From CAZGIF01 sp964526045 (GTDB lineage Bacteria > Patescibacteriota > Gracilibacteria > Absconditabacterales > Absconditicoccaceae): a DNA stretch of 7,448 nucleotides. The DNA lies in contig CAZGIF010000015.1 in the NCBI GenBank assembly GCA_964526045.1, positions 1 through 7,448 of the forward strand, given 5' to 3'. The notes beneath the pieces were generated by a model. That model was not told the DNA's origin, did not search any database, and saw only the letters and a list, made by a program, of their open reading frames with translations. Position numbers and translations under genes: made by a program. Shown here piece by piece: positions 1-7,344 of the stretch. Position 1 is the first letter of the stretch. The number at the start of each line of letters is the position of its first letter.

Positions 1-62
1 TTTGAAAATATCACCTTTTTTCTTCAACTTTTGTTTTTAGAATTTCCTATATAGCCAGTACA

Positions 63-81
63 GACGTATCAAAAATACGTC
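63..81. other. 3' hairpin after rplI, no U-tract
   Basis: A perfect 7-bp inverted repeat (GACGTAT, loop CAAAA, ATACGTC) begins two bases past the rplI stop codon. On the rplI strand no T-run follows, so it is not a textbook intrinsic terminator. It may be a 3' stabilising hairpin or a factor-assisted terminator. Positions 1-62 beyond it contain no gene I can support on either strand. Confidence 0.45.
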
Positions 82-82
82 C

Positions 83-631
83 CTACTTTGCCTCTTCCTC
101 TTTTGCTTCTTCTGCATCATGCAATTCTTTTGCTTTTTCTGCAGTCTTTTTGTCTTGTTCTCATTTGATAGTTATCAAAAGATTTCTTTCAAGTTCTTTG
201 TATTTGTATGGTACTTTGTAGTCACCAGCTTTATCTATTGGTTTTTTGAGCTTGATATTACGAACATCTAGCTTGATACCATATGTGTCTTCGATAAGTT
301 TTGCAATATCTTGCGCATCAACTTTGTCGTACATCACTTCTTTTTCGTTTACTTTTTTGCTCAAAGAAACTCCTCATTCTTGTTGCATTTTTGCAAAAAG
401 CTCTTCAAGTTTAGAAACTTTCTTCGCAAGAGATTCTTTCGCTTTTTGCATTTGTACTTGGTATTTGTGCATCATGTCTGGAGTTGCAAGAACGACTAGT
501 CATTGTGGCAACAATACATTTCTAGCAAAAATTGGTTTTACTCTTACAATTTCGTATTTTTCTCACAAATCCTTGTGTTGTTCTAGCAAAATTACTTCAA
601 TAGTTCTATTTTCTGGACGTCTTCTTGGCAT
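83..631 (-). CDS. rplI: 50S ribosomal protein bL9
   Basis: This is bL9, which binds 23S rRNA near the base of the L1 stalk and helps hold the reading frame. Read with UGA as Gly it gives 182 residues. Residues about 11-60 match the N-terminal domain pattern (EVILLEQHKDLGEKYEIVRVK, then FARNVLLPQGLVVLAT). A long Lys/Glu/Gln linker helix follows. The C-terminal domain has the typical AQDIAKLIEDTYGIKLD, then IKLKKPI and GDYKVP. UGA encodes G23, the conserved G44 of the PQGL loop, one of the two Gly before VSLSKK, and one Gly in the C-terminal tail. E. coli bL9 has 149 residues; this one is longer through an N-terminal extension of about 10 residues and a Lys/Glu/Ala-rich tail after the domain. 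The start is the only in-frame ATG after an upstream TAA at 644-646. No Shine-Dalgarno is visible. Unlike the common rpsF-ssb-rpsR-rplI order, its upstream neighbour is a divergent methyltransferase. Confidence 0.95.
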
Positions 632-649
632 TGAGTATCATCATTAACT

Positions 650-668
650 AAAAAAACCCTTAGTGGGT
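650..668 (-). terminator. Hairpin plus T-run in the rplI leader
   Basis: On the minus strand a short hairpin (ACCC, loop ACTAA, GGGT) is followed by seven T, only 18 nt before the rplI start. No minus-strand gene lies just upstream, so it cannot simply end a neighbour. It may be a weak attenuator in the rplI leader or a chance structure; the stem is only 4 bp. Confidence 0.3.
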
Positions 669-674
669 GTCAAA

Positions 675-680
675 CTTATA
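675..680 (-). promoter_or_regulatory. Possible -10 element for rplI
   Basis: On the minus strand TATAAG (5 of 6 match to TATAAT) lies 44 nt before the rplI ATG and would start transcription just ahead of the leader hairpin. No good -35 sits 16-18 nt upstream, so this is a weak call in AT-rich DNA. Confidence 0.25.
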
Positions 681-703
681 AAAACCTACATTTTTAGTCG
701 CTA

Positions 704-726
704 ATTGCAAGAGAATTGTTTGCAAT
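704..726. promoter_or_regulatory. Inverted repeat between rplI and methyltransferase
   Basis: ATTGCAA and TTGCAAT are perfect 7-bp inverted arms separated by 9 nt, centred between two divergent genes. Size and placement suit a dimeric regulator's operator; the arms could also pair as an RNA hairpin. No matching regulator is encoded in the window. Confidence 0.3.
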
Positions 727-798
727 CATAACATACTTTCCTAAAAAATACTATACACGCTAGATTTCTACACGTGTTTTTGGTATATTTTTTATGTT

Positions 799-1590
799 AT
801 GAAACAACATAGTACACATCTTCAGACCTTTTACAATCAGCAAGCTGATAAATTTTCTGGAACAAGGAAAAGACCACGACCAGAGTTTGATCATATCGCA
901 GAGCATATTCTACAATATATAGAAACAATACAACCAAAAACAATAACTATAGTTGAGCTTGGATGCTGAGATGGAAGACTATATAGTTTTTTGTGGACCA
1001 TCGTTGATGAGTATAACAACAAAAACAACACATCAACTACTCTACAGTATACATGAGTAGATTTTGCTGAAGGATTACTCGCTATCGCTCGTACAAACAA
1101 CCCCGACGCTACATTTGTTCGTCAAGATATGCTCGAATATCTCTATTCACTACCACAAGAGTCAGTTGATATTTTTGTATCAGTTGCAAGTATTCAACAC
1201 TTACCTCTCGCGGAGCAGAGATCACAACTTTTTGCAAATATATACAGAACTCTCACTCGACAAGGTATGCATATTAGTATCAATCGGTGTTCTTCCAAAC
1301 GATTTCAAAAAAAATTCGCCTGACCACTCATGCGAGCCAAGATCAAACGACTTATATCGCTTTGAATATATGAACGTAATACATTGTTCGTACCATTTGT
1401 TTCATGATCCAAAACCTACCAAAGATTATATCACATTTTTGATGGACAAGAATTGGAAAAATACAGTCGTATGCATGGATTTGTCATAAAGCTTCTCACC
1501 TATATCACCAAAGAATGAAAAAAAAACCTGACGCCAACGGACGCCAGGAATAGTTTTTTGGTTCAAGTTAAACAAATTGAGAAAGAGTAA
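799..1590 (+). CDS. Class I SAM-dependent methyltransferase
   Basis: A 263-residue Rossmann-fold methyltransferase when UGA is Gly. Motif I is VELGCGDGR (residues 52-60), with its second glycine encoded by UGA. Motif II is TGVDFAEG (85-92), its Gly also UGA and its acidic D88 expected to contact the ribose of SAM. The third strand carries FVRQDM with D110. Motif IV is DIFVSVASIQHLP (124-136), a typical Methyltransf_11-type segment. The C-terminal part (LFVPF, YHIFDGQEL, MHGF, then RNSFLVQVK) resembles the end of Trm9/ALKBH8-like tRNA wobble-uridine methyltransferases, but the substrate cannot be fixed by eye. UGA occurs six times. The start is the first ATG; no Shine-Dalgarno is seen. The gene stops 3 bp before the convergent gene at 1594, and codons 243-250 overlie that gene's terminator. 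The family call is firm, the substrate open. Confidence 0.88.
1518..1548 (-). terminator. Intrinsic terminator of the gene at 1594-2538
   Basis: On the minus strand, CCTGGCGTC and GGCGTCAGG form a 9-bp stem (two G-U wobbles, 4-nt loop) followed by nine T, 45 nt after the stop of the minus-strand gene. On the plus strand the wobble positions become A-C mismatches, so the structure works in one direction only. It lies wholly inside the methyltransferase reading frame. Confidence 0.85.
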
Positions 1591-1593
1591 CAA

Positions 1594-2538
1594 TTATCGA
1601 CCTGTAACGTTAATCATTACTGTAAATTTTTGGTGTGATTTAGAATTTTCTCAATACTTTACAAGTCTTGTCTCCTTAGATTCAGCAGGAACAAAATTAG
1701 CTTGAACTATCAATGTTTGTCAATCAGCTGTTTTAACAACTAAACACGGAACACCTTTATATGACGACATATAATAAGTTTCTACAAATCAAGATACTGC
1801 ATTATTTTCTTCGCTATTATTATTTTTTTTTGCCAAAAAATTTAGTCGTTTTGAGTCAACAGTTAGTCCATCAACGTCATATTTAGCAAAAGCTGCAGCT
1901 AAAAGATCATAAAAAACTCATTCAGCATGTTCTGGGTTGTCTCGAAAATTGCTTGCATATCCCGAACGTTTAATATCTAACATAGTAGCTACAGCTTTCT
2001 TAACTACTGATTGCATAACAGGAATCATATTATTTTTCATATCGTCAGGAGTATTTTTTTTTGTTTTCATAATATACAAAACCTTTTCTATATCAGAAAA
2101 ATTCTTATTTAAATCAATAAATGAGATAGGGTTCAAGCTATTAATCTCATCTATATACTTAAACACATAGCCACGACCTTCACTCAAAAGATCATTACTT
2201 TCTACAGGTGAAACTAATTCTGTTGTTTCATTACTTTCAGAAGCCATAGTTACTTCCGTACTATTCATAGTATTTTCAGGCATTGAGTTAGCACCAACTG
2301 AAGTTGGTGTCATCAAATTGACAGCCACTCACAAAGCAGCGATTTGTAATACATGTTTTGCATGTGATGCTAGTGTAACAACACAATCAACTCAACTATC
2401 AATAGCAAATCTAACATCTTTTTGTAATCTCTGTGTAAGGTCAGTTACTGGTTTTACTCGTTGCGGTGCATCAACTGCATGTGCCACATCAACTGTAGTT
2501 GGTTTTACCCAATCTTGGAGTATAAAAGTATTGTTCAT
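1594..2538 (-). CDS. Hypothetical protein, possibly membrane-anchored
   Basis: I do not recognise this 314-residue protein. Six in-frame UGA codons read as Gly; with UGA as a stop the frame would be cut into several pieces. Residues 1-45 are polar with no classical signal peptide. Residues about 50-76 are hydrophobic (HVLQIAALGVAVNLM at the end) and may be a membrane segment, though His and Lys interrupt it. Residues 77-120 are a Ser/Thr/Glu/Asn-rich linker of the kind seen between a membrane anchor and an outside domain. Residues 120-230 look helical (repeated VVKKAVATML-like patches, DLLAAAFAKYDVDG). The end, 252-314, alternates in a beta-like way (GVPCLVVKT, GQTLIVQANF, KFTVMINV). The ATG at 2538 is the first start compatible with the composition; there is no Shine-Dalgarno. 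It converges on the methyltransferase with a 3-bp gap between stops and has its own terminator. A surface or envelope role is inference. Confidence 0.8.
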
Positions 2539-2622
2539 AGTATAATGTAGTAGATAAGTATAAAAACGATGTAGACAACAGTATCGCCCGCTACATACCA
2601 AAACACATTTCAAAATACACAC

Positions 2623-2652
2623 AAAAAAAATCCGTCGTACAAATAGACGACG
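2623..2652 (-). terminator. Intrinsic terminator, minus strand
   Basis: On the minus strand CGTCGT, an 8-nt loop and ACGACG form a 6-bp GC-rich stem; GA and then eight T follow. It lies about 85 nt upstream of the start at 2538, so it ends a transcript coming from 2660-2790 or acts as a leader attenuator for that gene. Confidence 0.65.
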
Positions 2653-2761
2653 ATGCTACAAATAAGCATATAAACTAATAACTGGAAGTATATTATGAGA
2701 AGTAACAATTGAGTTCGGTAAGCAGACGCACGATACGTGACCTAGATACATAGTAGCCATC
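2652..2761 (-). ncRNA. Candidate structured small RNA, 5S-like elements
   Basis: This lies in the 307-bp gap between the genes ending at 2538 and 2846 (in + coordinates) and is flanked by two minus-strand terminators. The minus-strand ends pair: GATGGCTAC (2761-2753) with GTAGCATC (2659-2652), one G bulged, closing a 110-nt domain. Inside are a CACG-TAT-CGTG hairpin (2739-2729) and an 8-bp hairpin with a TCC loop (2695-2676). AGGTCAC begins 19 nt from the 5' end. TACCGAACTCA comes next, with GTTA 12 nt after the CCGAAC start; the same spacing and bases occur in bacterial 5S rRNA (CCGAACxCAxxxGTTA). However, 5S helix III does not pair, and the gap between AGGTCAC and CCGAAC is about 5 nt longer than in mycoplasma 5S. 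It could be a very divergent or decayed 5S gene, an unrelated small RNA, or chance. A possible promoter is TTGTCA at 2791-2786, 16 nt before TATGTC. Confidence 0.3.
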
Positions 2762-2789
2762 TTGACATAACTTGCAAGTCATTTTTGAC

Positions 2790-2819
2790 AAAAAAAAACT
2801 CACCGCGTTGAGCGGTGAG
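2790..2819 (-). terminator. Intrinsic terminator of the large secreted-protein gene
   Basis: On the minus strand CTCACCGC, loop TCAAC and GCGGTGAG form a perfect 8-bp GC-rich stem, followed by nine T. It begins 26 nt after the stop codon of the gene at 2846-5389. This is the strongest terminator in the window. Confidence 0.93.
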
Positions 2820-2845
2820 GGAATAAATAGTATAATTTTTTGCAT

Positions 2846-5389
2846 TTATGGTCCTAGTGGAGGTATAATAATTCAACCTCAACCTCAAGAATTAGCTCCA
2901 CAAAATCTTTCATCTCAATTTATAGTTCAGTAATTAATAATTTGAGAATAAGATTCATCAAATCATCAGGTATAACTATTTTTAAACAGTATATATGACA
3001 ATAAATTTTCCTCTCTTAAAGTCGAATTACCTCCACATCAGTAATGACTTTCAGAAACGTAATATATATTTACTATACATCTATCTTCATTACATACAGA
3101 ATGTAAATTTGGTTGATCTCGTTGCTCATAACCCGGACTTCAACACATAACTCCATTGGGATTATTAGGATCTACTGTATTATATATACTTCATTGCTGT
3201 TTAGGATGTCCAGGATACTGGACATAATTTGAAAAAAAGTTTATTGTATAATTTGGTGTAGGACTTCCATACTCATACACAGCTATTGAATTTGCTGTAT
3301 GTGCAAAGTAAAATCCAATACTTCATGAAGATGCAGTAGCAGTTTGTCATGGACATTTATTACAATCTTGATTACAAGAGTTTTCATTTTCTCAAGCACT
3401 ACAAATATTGTCTCAACAGCTAGTTGGCGGCGCAATGAAAACATCACCAGCATCTATACAAACAGGGTTACCATTTATATCAAATGATTGTATTGCTTCA
3501 TCAGCACCACAAGCCACTGCAAGTCACCCTGATAGTTGTGATCAGTTGACACATACTGGTGTTCAATCTTCATCAAACGATTGTATTGCAGTTCCAGCTG
3601 GACAAAGTACATTCATACCGGCACCTATATCTTTTCGTGTATACGTTCATGCAACATTATAACATCACTGAAATGTATTAGATGAAGTATTATACCTAAC
3701 GGTTCATCTAATAGTTGCACTACATGTTGTAGTTGGATTACCAAATTTAACTCCTTTGTCTGCATTGATTGTATCGCTAAACGTAGCTGGAGCGCTAACC
3801 AAAATTTGTGTTCCTAAATTTCTTATTTTGTTACTGGTTACGACTTGTCATGATGCAATCACGAGTGTATCTCCATCATTTCCACTTCCAATAGCATTAA
3901 TACATAATGCCGGACTTCATACACAATTTCGTCCTGGTTCTACATTACAACTAGCATTACATCAATCTCAATCGGTTCTATCTCAATCATCACACATTTC
4001 TCCTGTGTCTCTTACTCAGTTTCCACATCGCGCATCTTTGTTTGCACTACATGTTGCATTTGATCATCATTGGATTCATACACATTGTCGCTGTCGTTTA
4101 TCATAAGTGTCACTGATATCAAGATATGTACCTGACAAACATCATGAAAGCGTTGTATTTGCTGGTTGTGAAGACTGAGGAGTAGGATATGAGATACATG
4201 CAGCATTTTGTGGATTCGCAGGCAAACATCACATATTTGGTTCATAATATTCACCTACACCACAGGAACATGTTCATATTGTAGTCCATCCATCTCCATT
4301 ACATCATCGAAAACATGCTCAATCATACAAGACTGTTCATTGTTCTGTTGCATTACATGTACCAGGTTGATTTGATCAACTACCAATTCTATTTCAGATA
4401 GTAATTGCTCATCTAACTTCAGCATCCGTTGTAATCAAAACTTTGTTTCATAGATTTTGAAGCACACTACTTTTAGTCCACTTCCCATCTACTCGTCTGA
4501 GTGTTTGTCCACTCGCTCACGTCAAATCCAATGGCAACGTATGTCGGTCAGCTTCTCAATTTTTGGTCATCAATACTTGATCTTCATCTCCGGGAGGCAA
4601 ACGAAATCATGATCAAACTACCAAATTATCAACCACTAACCCGCTAAAAAATCAATTTCATCATGTAATGGTATCTGCTACTAGACCACTAAAAAATCAT
4701 CCACTTGCAAATAGATTTCTAAAATACGCGTCACGTCCATAGACATCGTTATTTACTCTCACATCTCCACTAACATTGATTCCTCCATTTGCGTTGAGGT
4801 TTCTAAAATACGCATCACGTCAGTATGCGTCATTATCAATTTTAACATCTCAACTAACGTTTACATTTGCAGAAGCGTGTATATTTGGAGCAAAAAGATC
4901 TCATTGAATATTTGTAGGTCCATTTACTTCTAGTTTGTAGTAGGTACTGAGGGTATTGACTCATATTCCTACTCTTCCATCTATTTTTGTAGGTCCATAC
5001 ACTCACAATGGTCATCACAAAGTTGTAGCTCCCGACGCACTCAAATTTCACTGCACATGCAAATTATTTTCTATTTCTAGATCGTTTGTTGTTAGTTTTC
5101 ATTCTATGTTTGTATCTCATTGTACAAACAATTTGTATGGTCATGGTACTTTTGTACCAAGTCCAACATTTCATATAATATATCATCATGTTGATCAAAA
5201 CATGAAGTACTCATTAGATCAATCAGGTTGTTCTCCATTTGGTGTCCCCACCACTGTTCATATCACCTGCATTGCATTGTTGAGGTCTGGCATAATATTG
5301 ATTGCAAATCCATACGACAACAATCATATGATACTTAACAATCAACATAATAAGAGTTTTTTTGACACAATAGGCATCTTGTAATTCAT
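2846..5389 (-). CDS. Large secreted Cys-rich repeat protein (DUF4215-type motif)
   Basis: About 847 residues, with some 65 in-frame UGA codons read as Gly. The N-terminus is a signal peptide: a basic start to KK, a hydrophobic core LLLCGLLSIIGLLSYGFA, and likely cleavage after residue 29. Residues 60-260 are Gly/Asn/Val-rich fibre-like repeats (VGLGTK, YKLFVQGDTNI, VGIGVNT, YKLEVNGPTNI), a style seen in tail-fibre and adhesin stalks, including a 28-residue tandem repeat (about 175-228). At 345-370 and 556-580 are two copies of a C-x-AT-x-x-GTV-x-Y module. Residues 455-481 (CGNGVRDTGEMCDDG, then DGDGCNASC) match the DUF4215 Cys-rich repeat pattern, and 658-680 carry a second cluster (CGDNICSAGE, CNQDC). 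AIQSFD...PVC occurs twice (601-613, 632-644). The end is Gly-rich (GGGGIIIPPLGP). ATG at 5389 is the natural start. A surface adhesin or appendage is the likely role by inference; no enzyme motif is seen. Confidence 0.88.
4716..4863 (-). repeat. 84-bp tandem repeat in the secreted-protein gene
   Basis: Two copies, 4716-4779 and 4800-4863, are offset by exactly 84 bp (28 codons). Both encode VSGDV, a short Asn/Asp stretch, then YGRDAYFRNL. The copies have diverged at many silent positions. At two aligned glycines the copy at 4800-4863 uses UGA (4850-4852 and 4820-4822), where the other uses GGA (4766-4768 and 4736-4738). Confidence 0.9.
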
Positions 5390-5467
5390 AACGATTTTTT
5401 AGATAGTAATGTAAAGTAAGTAGAATTTAGAATAATAACACTAGATGGTAGTACAAATTACAAAACT

Positions 5468-5608
5468 TTAATAGTCTGTCTCAATGTATCTACACATCAT
5501 TTTTTGATTTGGGTCAGAGATCGTATTTTTTATTATTATTTCTATCGTACTACATATTGACTCTTTTTTTGTAAGCAGCACATATTCTCAATATTTTTCT
5601 AGTATCAT
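5468..5608 (-). CDS. Possible 46-residue protein
   Basis: An open frame from ATG 5608 to TAA 5468 encodes 46 residues (starting MILEKYGEYVLLTKKES, ending RYIETDY) with one UGA read as Gly. The composition (Lys, Glu, Ile, two Cys) looks like a soluble protein rather than random AT-rich translation, but no family is recognisable. The ATG directly abuts the T-run of a terminator hairpin, leaving no room for a promoter or ribosome binding site of its own. No terminator separates it from the large gene starting at 5389, 78 nt on, so it could be a leader peptide for that gene. The 78-nt gap holds nothing else I can name. It may be spurious. Confidence 0.35.
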
Positions 5609-5638
5609 AAAAAAAGTATACTGGCGAGTATACTTTTT
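5609..5638 (-). terminator. Intrinsic terminator after the gene at 5668-7263
   Basis: AAAAAGTATACT, loop GGCG, AGTATACTTTTT: a perfect 12-bp stem whose A and T tracts pair. It is symmetric and could act in both directions, but the seven T on the minus strand and the position 30 nt past the stop at 5668 mark it as the end of the minus-strand gene. Confidence 0.88.
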
Positions 5639-5667
5639 GTCAAAAATCTACAAACTAAATTACATTC

Positions 5668-7263
5668 TTACTCCTGAGGGCAAAAATACAACAAAGGAGA
5701 AGCATATGCGTCGATATACTCTCTAGCAGCACCATCAATCACTCAAGTCATAGTTGCAGAAGACACAAGTTGTTGTGGATGTATTTTATATCATTGTGGC
5801 AAAAATACTTTGATAACCTGTCAGGGTCTAGCGTGTTTGTGTACAAATGTGGACGATGGATATGTCTGCCATACAATAAAATTTTCTGGAGTGTATCATA
5901 TTGATACTCATTGGTCTTGCTGGATACTAGTATTTGGATTGGGTACAACAATATCACATGGAGCAATCGCAAAAAACGTCAACGTATCTCAGACATGACG
6001 ATAGTATCACACAGTTTTGTTTTGTTTGTTTGCCAATGTGGGTGTATCTGATAACCATACAGGAGCAAATCCTGACTGAACAACTATCTTTCAAAAAGTA
6101 CTATGGACATATCTTTGTGTATTTTTTGTTTGACGAGTGGTATATATGTCCTTTCGGACGGCATCTCATAATAAATACTCCAAATACAAAAGCGACATAT
6201 CAGAAAAATCATACACAGGTTTATTGATATTTTGGATAGTTGCGTGGGTCTGAGTTTCATCAAAAGAGAATTCATCTGACAACGATTGAACGTACTGAGA
6301 AGACGACAAAGACATCCTAGTGTCTGGTTGTACTATTGTATATGATGTTGGATTATACAAAGCTATATACCCACAACGCAAAGCTGACAACTCCTGTCCA
6401 GTAGGCAATCTATATCAATCCATACATAATAATGAAAGATGTGATTGGTTTCATATAGTTTTTTTGGATAGAACAAAACGTTTTTTACTATCATTGATAG
6501 TAATCGTATAGTTTTTGTTGGTATTGAGATGTTTGAATGTAATGATCGCATCCAAATGAGCAACCACGTCTTGATAGTTTTTGGTATAGACAATGTCGTA
6601 CAACTCTTGTATTTTATTTTTTTGGTCGGGAGACATATGTTGTCGCAGAGTCTTGCTATCAACATCAAAGTCATGTGATTGCAAAAGCGGAATTTTTTGC
6701 CCAAAAGCAATATTCACCACAACATTTCTTTGTTCCAAAAGAGTCTTGGGTATAGCGCATGCTACCGCAAATCAGTCAGGAATGGTTTGATGCAACACGT
6801 CACCGGCATATCTAGCAAACCCGTCCAATATTTCTTGTTTATTCAATACTCATCAGAACATATACTTTTGGATATCAATTGACTTTGTCCAAGTCTCAAA
6901 CAGTGTTTGTCGATATGACGTCTGAGCAATGTTATTTGTATCCGCACGCACAAGCGTCACAAAATCCAAAGTATGTATCATTCATTTGTTTTTGTCAAGA
7001 TATGTCGTTAGCACGTCGGTCTCTTTTTGGGCTTTGTCGATAGAACTAACAAACTGTACACCACTAGGAGGTAACTTGTCAGCATCACGATTGTTGTCAA
7101 CATGATTTGTGTGTGTGTCTTGTGCAGAGGCAGACATCGCAAATCCAAAAAACAAAACAACATGCAAGGCACGTCTAAAAACTCCACATTGTTGGAAATG
7201 CACAAAAGATGCGTCTTGCTCGGGTGTATGAGTAGATCTATGTTCATTGGAAGAAAAAACCAT
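5668..7263 (-). CDS. Secreted protein of unknown function, RLPT motif
   Basis: A 531-residue protein containing about 15 UGA codons read as Gly; I do not recognise the whole. The N-terminus has a long polar region (1-29), then RRALHVVLFFGFAMSASAQ, a signal-peptide-like core with probable cleavage after residue 47. The true start might be later, but no nearer ATG exists before the core. Residues 90-180 and 200-250 look helical and charged. At 279-300 is CMDGYRLPTGQELSALRCG, followed by SLSSSQY about 20 residues on. This resembles the GWRLPT...WSS pattern of DUF1566 and related C-type-lectin-like folds, a weak match judged by eye. The C-terminal half (GYYRHVGDTLTFFAIAPCD, KVFLPQGYK) seems beta-rich. 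It has its own terminator and sits just upstream of the large secreted-protein gene, which suggests a shared envelope context. No Shine-Dalgarno. Confidence 0.8.
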
Positions 7264-7281
7264 CTGTACAAAGATTAAACT

Positions 7282-7331
7282 AAAAAATACTCGCCTGACT
7301 ACATTCGTGTCAGATTAAATTTTTTGAGTAT
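7282..7331 (-). terminator. Nested hairpin terminator after the right-edge gene
   Basis: On the minus strand ATACTC pairs with GAGTAT, and inside it CTGAC pairs with GTCAG around a 9-nt loop; a T-run follows the 3' arm. It lies 13 nt after the stop of the gene from the right edge and only 18 nt before the start at 7263. The 12-nt asymmetric bulge makes it weaker than the other terminators. Confidence 0.55.
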
Positions 7332-7344
7332 AGTATATTTTTTA

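Noticed and set aside
799..1590. UGA meaning tryptophan (mycoplasma code 4)
   Set aside because: Trp would be impossible in motif I of the methyltransferase and in the bL9 loop, and tandem repeat copies swap UGA with GGA or GGU. UGG is used normally for Trp.
2693..2782. A 29-codon minus-strand frame starting MTCKLCQDGYY, with a CxxC motif
   Set aside because: It is very short, starts only 8 nt after a strong terminator, has no ribosome binding site, and overlaps the candidate structured RNA. One open frame of this length is expected by chance.
3408..4106. Plus-strand open frames of 84 and 116 codons across the large secreted-protein gene
   Set aside because: They are antisense shadows of the minus-strand gene, which has a signal peptide, recognisable Cys motifs and flanking terminators. 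The plus frames have no family features.
4716..4863. CRISPR-like direct repeats
   Set aside because: There are only two copies of about 64 bp with an 84-bp period, both in frame inside a gene and diverged mainly at silent sites. This is a protein-level tandem duplication.
2846..5389. A prophage tail-fibre gene
   Set aside because: The stalk repeats resemble tail fibres, but there is a signal peptide, and no phage structural, lysis or integration genes are nearby. A cellular surface protein fits better.
83..7263. A cluster of pseudogenes broken by many in-frame UGA stops
   Set aside because: The interruptions are only UGA, never UAA or UAG, there are no frameshifts, and UGA falls on conserved glycines. 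Recoding explains this better than decay.
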